Assembly (NCBI GenBank): GCA_012932295.1
Contig: JAAONU010000016.1
Coordinates: 15,974,111 to 16,038,110, forward strand
Direction: 5' to 3'
Length of the DNA stretch: 64,000 bases
DNA from: Cyclina sinensis
Taxonomy: Eukaryota > Mollusca > Bivalvia > Venerida > Veneridae
The notes beneath the pieces were generated by a model, which had not been told where the DNA came from, searched no databases, and saw only the letters and a program-made list of their open reading frames with translations. Of this stretch, positions 50,429 through 62,700 are shown one piece after another; the first letter of the stretch is position 1, and every line of letters begins with the position of its first letter. The translations under genes were made by a program, and so were the position numbers.

Positions 50429-53400
50429 ATGGCAGCCCCCATGTGTTTGCGATCTTTTTCTACTTTGACCCGATTCTCCAGAGCTGTATTGATAAACAGG
50501 ACCAACAGAAGGTAAACATTAACGTAACTCAACTTTAAGAGAAATTTTGTCCTTTTAATTGTCGTTAACTTTATTTTATTTTCGTGTGAAAAGACGGGAA
50601 GTTGAGGTCGCGAAATCTTGTTTCACAGAGTTTGACATTGAAAATAATATTAAAGATGAATGAAAAATTGGTATAGATTTAGAGTCAGTTAAAGTATTTT
50701 GAAACTTTTCAAGTTTTGGTTTAATTGTTTTAAAATAAAGTGATATTCACAGTGACTTTCAGCACAGGAGTTTGAAATTCTATCAATAAACAAGAGATAA
50801 TTGTAATTTGTAAAAAATTATGTCCTCTACATAATAAAAAACACCAGGAATGCAACGCCTTTTCCCGACCCAATACACGTCGGACCGAATTATACGAACG
50901 GAACACAGAGTGGTAAGAACCTAACGAGCCTCCTCGATAAAGAACACTTAAAGCTACCTATAACGACCGATGATATTCTTTAACACGCCCTTCTTAAAGA
51001 ATTATTTAACAAATTACGCTCATTTCTTGATTTTTAAACTTGTCGCCGTAGCCATTCGCTGACGTCACACCAATCTCAGCACCGGAGTAAATGAAAATAG
51101 TAATAATTACCGTACCGCCGTTCCTTTCTACCGCATGATTATAAAACAATCAACATGGCATATGTGAGAGTGACGTCCCCTGTTGGGTTTTTACAGTTTG
51201 TTTATTTTAGTATTTAATTATTAGAACCGAAATTTACCAAATGTTTAATATAGCCTTAATTATAAATTTATTTAGAACCAAATGAAATAAAACAACAATT
51301 TTTATCTCAAAATGAAATAATTTAATATTTACTCCGGTGCTGAGATTGGCGTGACGTCAGCGAATGGCTACGGCGACAAGTTTAAAAATCAGGAAATGAG
51401 CGTAATTTGTTAAATAATTCTTTAAGAAGGGCGTGTTAAAGAATATCATCGGTCGTTATAGGTAGCTTTAAGTGTTCTTTATCGAGGAGGCTCGTTAGGT
51501 TCTTACCACTCTGTGTTCCGTTCGTATAATTCGGTCCGACGTGTATTGGGTCGGGAAAAGGCGTTGCATTCCTGGTGTTTTTTATTATGTAGAGAACATA
51601 ATTTTTATAATATCTCTTGTTTATTGATAGAATTTCAAACTCCTGTGCTTTCAGTGATTAACCTTAACATGAGTAAAGGTAAAGATGTATCTAGTAATTA
51701 GATAATGTGCATAATTATGAAGGGCCCAGTCAGAAAGCAGCTCATCTTTTAAATCTCATTTTGTGAATTAACACCTAACAGAACTTTGCAGTTACCCCTA
51801 CACTTTCATTTCTTTAAGAAAAAGAATAATGATCTGATGAAATGAAATCAGATCAGGACTATTTGGAGGATATAATGGTATCAGGTAAATATTTCCCAAA
51901 TCTAGGATGGTTCAAGACAAGGATGGTCAAAATCCATGATGGTCCGGTGCTAGAGGGGACACTTTTTTTATATTGTATGATCGTTTGAAGTATTCAGAAG
52001 AGACTTTTAGGTGATTACGAATTATATTGAGAAAGGTTATAGGCCAATATCTGGTTGATTTTACAGTCATTCCAATAACATTGTATAAGATGCATATCAA
52101 CAATGTATAATCTTGATATTTTTATTCGTTGAGAGATATGCATTTCTGTTTAGCTGCTACAGATACCCGAGTGAAGGAAAGGGTAAATAAATAGCAAAAT
52201 GTGTCACTTTTTCTTTGTTTTATCTTAGGAAATTTTTGTTAAATAAAAATGAAAGTGCATTTCATGTTTTCACAGAATCATGTGACTTTATTTACAAATA
52301 TTTACATTTATCCTAGAAAACAAGATGAGACTATACAAACCAAACAAATAAAATGACTTGCATACATACTATTATTAATAGAAAAGATATACAGCCACAT
52401 CATTAACAAGAACATTAAGTTAACAAGTAAAACAAAAATAACAGTTGATAAAAAAGCAAGACTAAATGATTTATTTCACATCTACCTTTGTTTAGATGAC
52501 TTCTATATTTGCAAGCTAAGATAAACTTCTTTTTTTTATAAGTGTAAAATTGACTTCAAACCTCTATCAGGTATTAAAACAATGTAGTTTGGTTATTTAT
52601 TTTCATTTTTATAAAGATGTAATTGATGTTGATTTGTTTGATGCTGCATAGTATTGTTTTGTGTCTCACTTATTTTAATTGCACAATGGACTTTTTTTAT
52701 AATTCCACATATCTTTGTCAGCACAAATGAGCCATCATAGTCTGGACCGTCTTGGACTGGGCCGTCTCCAACTTTGGGCCATCATGAGCACAGGGAATCG
52801 GTACATAGGGGTTAACTGACCCTACAAATACTTATAAACCACATTTCTCCCAAATCCTTTGAATACATGTTTATATATAAATACAAGGGAACCAACTCAT
52901 CGGATTTCCTTTGTAGATCCATTTGGACATGGGTTCGCAACATCTTTCGCCTAGGTTCATTTTAACCAATCAGAAATCACCTCTGTCTCGGAGACAACAA
53001 CAACAATAGTTGCCGTATTCGTCGTCTTTCAGAAAAAGTAGTTTATGCCGAGAGGCTAAGGAGATTTAGAGAAAGACCATTGCTAGTGAGAGAAGCATTT
53101 TTGTTCATTGTTTCGAACTGAACCAAGTGTTTTCGCCGAATACGCGTGCAGGCTGTTTTGCTTGAGGTGATAAGTGTTGCGAACCGGTGTCCAAATGGAC
53201 TTATAAAGGAAATCCGATGTGTTGGTTCCCTTGTATTTATATATTATTTAGAAGAAGTGTGGTTTATCAGTTACTTTAGGGACATTTAACCCCTAGGCAG
53301 CGATTCCCTGTGATCATGAGTAGCTAAAAGTAATTTAACTCAAGTTTTTTACGATGAAAAGGGTAAATATGAGCTGATATTTGTTTAAGGAATTTAAAAA

Positions 53401-56400
53401 CAAAATTATGCAGCAGAAGCAGATATAAGCTCACTTTTCATAGTTTTTTATGTAAAAAAATGTATTAAAAATAGGTATGAGCTGATTTTTTAAAATTTGT
53501 GAAATTGAAGATGTAGAAACACAATTCAGCAACAACAACAACAAAAAAGGTACAAGCTGACTTTTTGGAAGAAGGTAATAGTTAACATATTTAAGCTGAC
53601 TTACATGTAGGTTACCTGGTACCAATAAACCGGATTCCAATCAGTTCATATTCATGTCAGTAGTGCCATTTTCACAATATATATACTACTCAACTTTGCT
53701 AAGCACCAAATATTTTAGTATGGATGTTTTCTGCAATGATTTGATTACCGTCATACAAATGATTTTTAATGTCAGTTTCATGTTTAATCAATTTGATTGA
53801 AAGACAAATCTTAACATTTTTCACTGATTTTGCATTAGTTATGTGTCGGAGAAGAGAAAAAAACCCTATATCCAAGATTTTTGGACATGCAACTTGTTTT
53901 CCAAATTTTCACAACCCCATTTATGTTTACAAGATTAGATTCAGTAGCATGTGTGTGACCCATTGCTAATGACAGCTGCTTGGCAATCCCTTCTCATGCT
54001 CCCTATGAGGATTATGACGATCCTAGCGGGGATGGCAGCCCATTCTTGCAACAACATGGCCTCAAGCTCCTGAATGCTTCTAGGTTGCACCTGGTGAGCT
54101 GATATCTGTACCTGCAGCTCATTCCACATGTGCTCAATTGGATTTAGGTCGGGTGATAGAGCTGGGCTAGTGGCCAGTCAAGGTGCTCAATACCTCCCCT
54201 CTGCAGGTAGTCCTGGACCACCCGTGCCATGTGGGGATGTGCATTATCGTTCATTAAAATAAACTGATCACCCAGTGCCCCTGCATACAACCCAACCTGG
54301 GTGTCTAACATCTCATGGATGTACCGCTGACCAGTCAATGTAACAACAGCAGTCTGTCTGTCCCAGCTGATGCCTCCCCACACCATAACTGACCCACCCC
54401 CATCGGTCCTGCTCAGCAAAATTCCTGGATTGAAACCTTTCCCCAGGTCTTCTCCAGACTCTCGCAAGTCTGTAAGTAAAGTCTGGGCAAAACTAATCTC
54501 AGAAGTGAAAAGAACATGTCTCCAGTTTTGTCTGGTGCACCTAAAATGCTCCCTCGCCTATTGCAAATGGGCCTGGCGGTGACAACGAGTCAATGGAATT
54601 CTTATACAGGTCATCTTGATCGCAGATTACCCTCGAGCAACCTTCTATGCACCATCTGACTGAGTACAAATAGTGACCCCAGCATTAAGAAGGTCATTAT
54701 GAAAATGCGTTGCTGTTGCAAACTGTCCTCAACAGGCCCGGATAATGAATCCGTCTTGAGCTCCTTTTGTCATGCCTCCTGACGTGTGTACCATACTGCT
54801 GGTACTTTGCCCAGGCTCTGGTGATGATGGTGTGGTGTACACCAAGCACATCAACCTCACGGTGTATGGCCCTCTGCTCCATTATCCCTACAGACCACAT
54901 CTCTGCTTCACTTAAATGCCGTCTTATCACTGCGTTTTCCATGTCAAAGTGACCAACGCAAAAAAGTCTGACCTATGAATTACCATAAATATGTAATGTT
55001 GGTGTTTAAGGAAAATAGTGTGTCTCTGTTCCCACTAAAAAAAAAAACAACGGAAAAACAAGTGGTGCATGTTTTCGTTGACCACGTGGCAAGACCTACC
55101 CAATAAAACAGTTGCATTCAGGTTGGGGTGGGGGGCATCTCAAAACATTGCTGAATCAAACTACCGGTATGCAGAGTAAATAATTGAATCCTTTTTATAC
55201 TTTTCATAATGCAGTGAGAAACTTTTGGTGCTTAGCTAAAGTTGAGTAGTATATATTCATATCTTGATAAGAAGATCGTTTTGTTTTTATTTCAGATCAA
55301 ATTTATGTGAGTTGTCAACAACTACTTCAGAAAATAAAGTAAAATCAGAGAGTGCTCCCTCTGATCCAAGTGCAGACACCAGTGGAGACAACTCTAAAAC
55401 AACCACTAACAAGGTTGATGAGACTAAAGCTGATGAGAAGCAGAAAGAACTTTTGGAAGTCAAGGAAAAATTACTGAAAGAAAATGAGAAGTTGCAAGTT
55501 GATTTCAAAGATATGAAGGTGAATTATGATTGGTAGATAATTGTAGATAATGACAAGTACAATGTAGGATGTACAGTTTACTGTGACTATCATTTTATCC
55601 CTCAAGTGACTTTGTTCAGAATAGCATGCCTGAAATAACAGCTGAACATAATTTGTTTAAAGTACTGAGAGCTAAAGTTGCTAAAATATGAAATTAATGT
55701 TTTATTTTTTCTTTAATCAAATGTCAAATTAGAAAATATTTCATTTCATATTTGGGTTACAGGCGAACCTTCTAACCACTGCTTCAGTAGATCTTTGTGC
55801 ATTAGGATAATTACAACTACCACTGCAGTATTAAAATAAGAATTCATTAAAATTATAAGTAATGTACATGTATAATGTGTGTTTTGACGCATATTGCATT
55901 GCAGAGAAAAACCATTTGATACATTGTTGGACTGATAATTGTCCCTATGGTAAAGATTTTTTACATATTCTTAAAGAGATATAGATGCTTTGCAGTTAGC
56001 TGCTAATTTTTTAGAAGCAGTTAGTGCATGTTGATCACCAAAGCAGTGAATAAGCTCAGTAATATAGAAGGTCTGTGTTTGAATCCTTGCTTGAGCAAGA
56101 GCTGTCGGCTGAATGTTACTTCATTTAAAAAATATTTTTTCTTTGTCTTCAGAAAGCTGATAGAACATATATGTATCTGTGTTTCCGCTGATATTGAAAT
56201 CTGCAAGACAACATTTAGAGGTTGTTTGGTGGAGGGGAGGATGGGCTAGGAATAGGGTTTTTCTAAAATTTCAGTGTTGACAACTATGGGGATATTTAAT
56301 AACACTTCACAAAATGTAGGCCGATAAGCATTAAAGGTCCACTCTTAGGGTCAAATACCTTCTGTTGGGTTTTTGTGAACACAGATTTGTTACAGTTGAG

Positions 56401-56877
56401 GTAAGATAATTAGTATGAGATAGTTAAGATCTGTTTTTCTGTTTGTAGGACAAGTATATGCGTGCCCTTGCAGAGACAGAAAATGTTCGTACCAGAATGA
56501 AGAAACAAGTAGAGGAGGCCAAATTGTTTGGAATTCAAGGATTCTGTAAAGACCTTCTTGAGGTTGCTGATATCTTAAATAAAGCTATGGATAGTGTTCC
56601 TAAAGAAGAATTAGACCAGAATCAACACCTCAAGTCACTTTATGATGGACTTACAATGACCAGTCAACAAATGATTAAGGTTTTCGGCAAGAATGGACTT
56701 GTGAAAATTGATCCTGCTATTGGTGATAAATTTGACCCCTTCTTTCATGAGGCATTGTTCCAAGTTCCTGCCACAGGTGATAGTAAAGCAGATACCATTG
56801 CGGACATTCAGAAAACTGGATATAAGTTGCATGAAAGAACAATTAGACCCGCACTGGTTGGAGTTTTCAAATCCTGA
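50429..56877 (+). CDS. GRPEL1: GRPEL1, mitochondrial GrpE nucleotide exchange factor, three exons
   Basis: Exons are 50429-50511, 55296-55518 and 56449-56877 with good GT-AG borders and continuous phase; the product is 244 residues. GrpE exchanges ADP for ATP on mitochondrial Hsp70 (mortalin) during protein import and folding in the matrix. Exon 1 encodes an Arg/Ser-rich presequence (MAAPMCLRSFSTLTRFSRAV). Exon 2 encodes a Ser/Thr/Asp-rich linker and the start of the long dimerising helix (KEKLLKENEKLQ). Exon 3 begins DKYMRALAETENVR and contains FCKDLLEVADILNKA and the C-terminal beta domain (KFDPFFHEALF, GYKLHERTIRPALVGV), all hallmark GRPEL1 blocks. The protein is somewhat longer than the vertebrate homologue because of the linker. 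AATAAA signals lie at 57069-57074 and 58029-58034. Intron 1 (4.8 kb) is packed with transposable elements. Confidence 0.95.
50762..51648. mobile_element. 887-bp foldback element with 5-bp target duplication
   Basis: The left arm (50762-51092) and right arm (51328-51648) are near-identical inverted copies around a spacer of about 235 bp. The ends read GCACAGGAGTTTG and its inverse. TTTCA occurs directly outside both (50757-50761 and 51649-51653), a 5-bp target duplication. No transposase frame is present. The element lies in intron 1 of GRPEL1 and transcripts could fold into a stem of over 300 bp. The apparent ORF at 51513-51701 is half of the arm. Confidence 0.85.
52789..53312. mobile_element. 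524-bp hAT-like foldback MITE with 8-bp target duplication
   Basis: The ends read CACAGGGAATCG and CGATTCCCTGTG. Perfect 8-bp duplicates ATCATGAG lie directly outside (52781-52788 and 53313-53320). Inverted similarity between arms continues inward for about 160 bp (AAATACAAGGGAACCAAC..ATCGGATTTCCTTT..TCCATTTGGACA..GGTTCGCAACA). An 8-bp target duplication is typical of the hAT superfamily. The interior has no transposase frame. Confidence 0.8.
53682..55254 (-). mobile_element. Tc1/mariner-like element with terminal inverted repeats
   Basis: TATATACTACTCAACTTT..GCTAAGCACCAAA at about 53680-53711 recurs in inverted form at about 55224-55255 (TTTGGTGCTTAGC..AAAGTTGAGTAGTATATA). Flanks are TA-rich, so the exact TA target duplication cannot be placed to the base. 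The 1.57-kb span and the enclosed transposase remnant fit a full-length but inactivated Tc1/mariner copy in intron 1 of GRPEL1. Confidence 0.75.
53950..54945 (-). pseudogene. Tc1/mariner transposase pseudogene (copy 3)
   Basis: The minus strand from 54942 encodes IRRHLSEAEMW, a helix-turn-helix-like region and RRIHYPGLL. After a frame break comes GGGSVMVWGGIS (catalytic core), DNAHPHMARVVQDYL with the second catalytic Asp, and LDWP. A further frameshift near 54144 leads to NPIEHMWNELQ, where the Glu before HMW is the usual third catalytic acid, and QPRS..LEAMLLQEW. Order and spacing match Tc1-like DDE transposases of about 340 residues. At least two frame breaks make it inactive. It is the least decayed of three related copies in the window. 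Confidence 0.85.
56030..56110 (+). repeat. possible tRNA-derived SINE remnant in GRPEL1 intron 2
   Basis: GAATAAGCTCAGTAATATAG followed by GGTCTGTGTTTGAATCC resembles a degraded tRNA-like A-box/B-box pair. The evidence is weak. Confidence 0.25.
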
Positions 56878-58050
56878 TTTAAATAAGAATAATAAGTATA
56901 AAAAGTTAACTGTTACCCTTATTCAGATTGTGTTGCCAAGGTTACATCCTGCAATTTGTACATTTTGAAATTAGAAATTTAGAAATGGGAGCTCTCTTTG
57001 GATTTCTGTAAGAAAAGGCTGTAAAAAAAATTATTTAACCCCTTGTTAAACTTCCTTCACTTTCAGACAATAAATATTTAAGCCATGCTTTTTTCATATT
57101 TTTGATTGTAAGATATAAATTATTTTATTTATATAACACTTTAACAAACTTTTTGTGTAAACAAAAGAAACTGTAGTACATATTTACCAGCAAAGTTTCC
57201 CCTAAATCTACTTGTCTTGTCTTTGATTACAACAGCCTCAAATGATATGATACTGTCATTGTGTGACAAATGTTAATGTTATTGTTAAATGTACTACTGC
57301 CATTGCATTCCAGGCTTAAATTCACGTCTTAATGTTTTGACTGGCTGGATTTGGTTTAAGTGTGAACATGGTGAAAAGAAATTGATTCTCCTATTCTGTT
57401 GAGAAATTAACTTCAGCGATTAGGTTGTAAGAACATGAGGGTATATGAGGTACTGGTAGACGTAATAGTGACTAAGAATAGATGATGAAAAAAGAATGTG
57501 AATATTTTATCATGTACATTGATTGTAAACCCTTTATGTTAAAGACATTATCATACTTACATGTACTTAAAAAATTTTCTTGTGGGTACTCCAATAATGT
57601 AATTTGTTAGTATTGCTATGAAATAACCACCAAACCTCAGAATTTCAGAGAGTTCTGTTTTATTCAGAACAATGCTGTGGTCATGTTAGAAAATAAGAGT
57701 GCAATGTGTAATTTTTGAGTAGATAACAACTTTTGATAAATGGTCATAATGTTAGGGGGTGAATGTGAACGAAACAAATAATTTTTCGACACTGATTGTA
57801 CTGTGTTGGAAATGGCATTTATTTTTGAAGAATAATAATGTTTCCAGAAATTAATCTTCAGTGATCGGATGAGTTCCCTTCTTTTTAAAAAAATTCACAG
57901 GTAATAGTCCTTAAACTAAACATAGATCTTTATTGAGAGACATTTATTTGATAAATGAAATGCAAAAGTCTTGATTTGAATACAACTGAATCATGTTGCT
58001 GTACAACTAAAATGTACGTGTATGTTGTAATAAAAAGGATATAAAGAAAC
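56878..58050 (+). other. GRPEL1 3' untranslated region
   Basis: AT-rich sequence after the stop carries AATAAA at 57069-57074 and at 58029-58034, giving a short (about 0.2 kb) or long (about 1.15 kb) 3' end. Nothing else was recognised. Confidence 0.5.
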
Positions 58051-58224
58051 TGTATGTTTTGTGTATTTTTTCATAGGTAGAAATTATATCCTTGAGTATG
58101 AATAGGGTGAGATGGTTGTGGTTCCCAACCTTTAAACCAATGAAGGCAATACGGAACCATATTTATTGTGGTCTTAAGTTTTTCTCCTGATCAGATTTGG
58201 TAGAAAATGTAGTGACAGAGTGAG

Positions 58225-59760
58225 CTTTTCTGATCACCTTTCGTCCATCCGTCCTTTAACAATTAATTTGTTAACACTCTAGTGGTCACATTTTTGCCTC
58301 AGTTGTCGTGAAACTTGGTCAGGATGTTTGTCTCATCAATATCTCGGACAAGTTAGAACATGGGTTATCAGGGTTGGAAAACTAGGTCACAGCCCAAATA
58401 TAGAAAAACTTTGTTAACACTCTAGAGGCTACTTTTTCAGTCCAGATATCCTGGAAATTTGTCAGAAAGGTTCTATCGATCATTTCTAGTTCAAGTTCAA
58501 ATATGGGTCATCTGGGTTCAAAAACTAGGTCACGGAGCCCAAAAATAGAAAAATCTTGTTAACACTCTAGAGGTTACATTTTCAGCCCAAATAATCAGGA
58601 AATTTGTCAGAAAGGTTTCTTTGACGATTTCTAGGTCAAGTTCAAATATGGGTCATCTGGGTTCAAAAACTAGGTCACAGAGCCCAAATATTGAAAACTT
58701 TTGTTAACACTCTAGAGTTAACATTTTTAGACCAAATAATCTGGAAATTTCTTAGGAAGGTTGCTTCTATGATTTCTAGCTCAAGTTTGAATATGGGTCA
58801 TCTGGGTTCAAAAACTAGGTCACAGAGCCCAAAAATAGAAACATCTTGTTAACACTCTAGAGGTTACATTTTCAGCCCAAATAATCTGGAAATTTGTCAG
58901 AAAGGTTGCTTTGACAATTTCTAGCTCAAGTTTGAATATGGGTCATCTGGGTTCAAAAACTAAGTCACGGAGCCCAAAAATAGAAAAATCTTGTTAACAC
59001 TCTAGAGGTTACATTTTCAGCCCAAATAATCTGGAAATTTGTCAGAAAGGTTGCCTTGAAGATTTCTAGATCAAGTTTGAATATGGGTCATCTGGGGTCA
59101 CAAACTAGGTTACAGAGTCCAAATATGGAAAAACCTTGTTAACATTCTAAAGATAGCTTTTTCAGTCCAAATAACCTGGAAATTTGTCAGAAAGCTTAAT
59201 TCTATGGTTTTTAGGTCAAGTTTGAATATGGGTCATCTGGAGTCGAAACATCTAGGTCACAGAGCCCAAATATCGAAAAACTTTGTAAACACTCTAGAGG
59301 CTACATTTTCAGTCCAAATGTCCTGGAAATTTGTCAGAAAGGTTGTTTTGATGATTTCTAGCTCAAGTTTGGATATGGGTTATCTGGGGTCAAAAACTAG
59401 GTCACAGAGCCTAAATATTGAAAAACCTTGTTAACACTGTAGAGGCTTCTTTTTCAGTCTAAATATCCTGGAAATTTGTCAGAGAGATTGTTTTGATAAT
59501 TTCTAACTCAAGTTCGAATATGGGAGATCTAGGTTAAAAAACTAGGTCATAGAGCCCAAATATGGAAAAACCTTGTTAACACTCTAGAGGTAACATTTTC
59601 AGTACAAATAACCTTGAAATTTGTCAAAGAGATTGTTTCAATAATTTCTAGGTCAAGTTTGAATATGGGTCATCTGGGGTCAATTAACCAGGTCCATAGC
59701 AACTTTGTTAAAAGCAGTCATACTCAGGTGAGCGATACAGGGCCATCATGGCCCTCTTGT
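58225..59760. repeat. tandem array, ~143-bp unit, ten copies, with palindromic tail
   Basis: The phrase GGGTCATCTGGGTTCAAAAAC or a variant recurs about ten times between 58366 and 59680 at spacings near 143 bp, together with AACTAGGTCACAGAGCCCAAA, TTGTTAACACTCTAGAGG and GGAAATTTGTCAGAAAGG. The left edge has CGTCCATCCGTCC; the right edge is GAGCGATACAGGGCCATCATGGCCCTCTTG, a near-perfect palindrome followed by CTTG. No protein is encoded. Confidence 0.9.
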
Positions 59761-62700
59761 ATTTCTGAGGACTTTCTTCTGTGTTGCTATACAGTCCCAA
59801 TGCATAATTTTAAAAAGTGAGCACAAAGACTACTTTTATAGGTTTAATTTGTTCACCAGTGTCAAATCTGGTCATTGTACTATATTACTGAGGCTATGAA
59901 TTAATATTTGCACCAATATGCAAAAGAGTTCAATTCTATGTTCAGTTTTGTATTGAACATAAAAAAGATATCTGGTTTAAAACAATTGGCAAAGCAAAAC
60001 ATGTATGATTACCCTGGTGTGATTCAGAAAACCAATTCAATTCCTTTACATTCCCAGTATCAATATCAACACAAAACTATAACAGCTACAAAATACACAG
60101 ACCATGTCATTTTGTTCTTTACAACAGTTTGACTCAAGACCTCGCAAAAAAAAGCCCTCTGAAATGAAATATATTCGAAGGTTGAGAAAAAAAAGGACCT
60201 GAAACTAATGCTGAATTACATTTTCGTCTGTCAACAATTATGGCCAGTAACTCCAGATACTCTCAGATTGTACTGAGGTTTCAGCAGCTTGTCTCGCCCC
60301 AAAATAACTGGGTTGTAAACACCTTGGACTGAACCTATGACTGTCAACAGAATAATTATATGAAAGTAGAAGTGATCACTCAGCTGTGAACATAAGTGTT
60401 CCTATATGAACAGTATATATCAGCTATTTGTGAATTATATAAGCTTGAAATAGTCATTTATCTTTATTCAGGATAAATAAACGTTGTTCCTTCCCACTCA
60501 TAACAGTTAACCAAAGAATATTTATGAGATGCGCTCTCTAGCATAGGCACCAATCAGTGAAATAAATGAATAACTCCCATCAAATAGTACCTAATTCAAA
60601 CTGGGTCACCAAAAAAACCTAATTTTACCTTAACCTGCTGGAACTGCAAGTAATTAGCCTTTGCCACCAGTATAGAGCCAGGCCAGCATGCACATCTGTG
60701 CAGTCTGACCAGGCTCTATATTGTTGGTAGCTCCATTTTTTGTATTTTGATATTGAAATTCCTTAAACTTTGAATGGACTGTTCCAAATTCAAAGCTGAG
60801 CAAATCCATTACAAAATTTCAGCATGTTCAGGGTTAAACATAACAATGCTTCATTTACAGAGATTTTCTGGTTCCTCTCAAGGCACCAAGTTCTGCTGCT
60901 TAAAAGCCAAACTAAATACAAGTTTATATTGATAGGGAAGTGTAATACAAGTCCCAGTCTCAACAATATTCTGAAATGGTAACTTACATGTAAGAAACGG
61001 AAAAATAATGAGCAAAACACCTAGGTTTCTTGGAGGTTTATTAATCAAAACTTGCTACAGAATTTAGTGCTCTTGCATAATAAATAATCAAATAAACCAG
61101 AACATTATTATGTTGTCTTACAGCCACAGAAAGGTAAAAATATGAACAACTAATAAAAGAACTTAAGAAAGCTGACTATTGTCTGCTGATGTTTATTGGA
61201 GAAAGTCCTGAAGCTTAACACTGACTAGACTATATTTGAGACATAATATCCAAATACATTACCTCCCCTGCTTTTTTCAATTTGATTTTGGTTTATATGG
61301 CAGCAAATCACAGACCGTAGAAGACCGAATCTCAAATCATTCATGTTACATGTAAATTCAAAATTACATCAAAGATTAGTAAAGTTACTGAACTCAACCC
61401 ATGTATGTTTTACAAACGTTGTATCTTCTGTCCAATTTCATATTAAATTCAAGGAGCTGTCTCATTTGATCTCTTTCAGAAAATCTGTCTTGAATTTGAA
61501 AACCTTTTAAATCAAAAAAATTCTTGTTCAAAATATTTTTTCATCAAAAATTTAATGCAACTCTGCAAGGTCAGTTTTCAAATGAGTTTTACAATCTTTT
61601 CTTAAACTGTCTCATTTATTATATCACAACAAACGACTCAAAATCAGTATTACAGACACTTACAAGATTATAGAGTTATTAGAAATAGTCAAGACTCAAG
61701 TCAAGTTAGAAAAAAAATCATAAAACAAGATATTGTTTATATATGTATATATATTAAAAAATCAGCAGAACTATTAATGTGTTAGAAATTCATGAAAAAA
61801 AGGAATTAAATTCTAGGTTAGTTTACATAAAAATCCTACAATAAATATCCAACAAATAATTCTTGACTTTCAACAGATAATCAGCAGTTACCTTGTACTT
61901 TTATTTACATCTAAAATGTGAATCAAAGCCAAACCCAAAGGTTTACTGCTAAAAGGCTACCTTCTGCTTCTGGTCCTAAATCCTTTAGAATTATCCTTAT
62001 CCAGAACTTAACTGCATACTTACCATTACATTTTTTTGTTGGCACATAACATTTACTGTGTGTAAATTAAAGAAAAATCACAAAAATGGTTCTTTTTTGT
62101 TTTGTTTTTGGGATGTTTCGGTTTTCCTGCCATTTCACAGAGAGCATTTTGAAAGCAGACAATACTTATTTCTTTCTGTAATGTTCAATTTCCTTGTTCT
62201 TGTTTGTATTGTTACTACTTAAAGTCAATACCTTCTTCATGTTGTGAAAGGTCTCCTAGATAAAGGTTTTACAAAAACAAAATGCTGGTATCTGAGGTAT
62301 TAAAGATTCCAAACTTTCAACTTGAAAAATTTCAGATACTTTCGATACCTGTGTCTTCTCCTAAAATTATATAAATCCCATTTTTTTCAGATTGCCATAA
62401 TAAAAGAATCATGCACACATACACAAACAGGTTCATACAAGTCAATAAATCACAGATTTATAAATATAGAAATTATATCAACATTAAATTATATAAAAAG
62501 ATGAACAATAATGGTGAGGAATTGTTGAACACAATTATGGAAAGAGACCTTGGTCCCCACTGCACTCAAAATAGAAACACCTGCAATTTTTATGCTGTGT
62601 TAGAATTATGGGTGCCAGATTTAATTGGAAGTTGAATGAAGTTTTATGAGACAAAATATATATATCAAATACAAACTAAGATTCTATTCAACAGACAGAC

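Noticed and set aside
51890..52785. Possible further inverted repeat (GGATGGTCAAAATCCATGATGG and an inverse-like stretch at 52725-52785) around the hAT-like MITE
   Set aside because: Similarity is patchy and no terminal duplication could be placed.
53941..54942. A functional transposase gene
   Set aside because: Frame breaks near 54144 and between 54467 and 54697 interrupt the catalytic domain.
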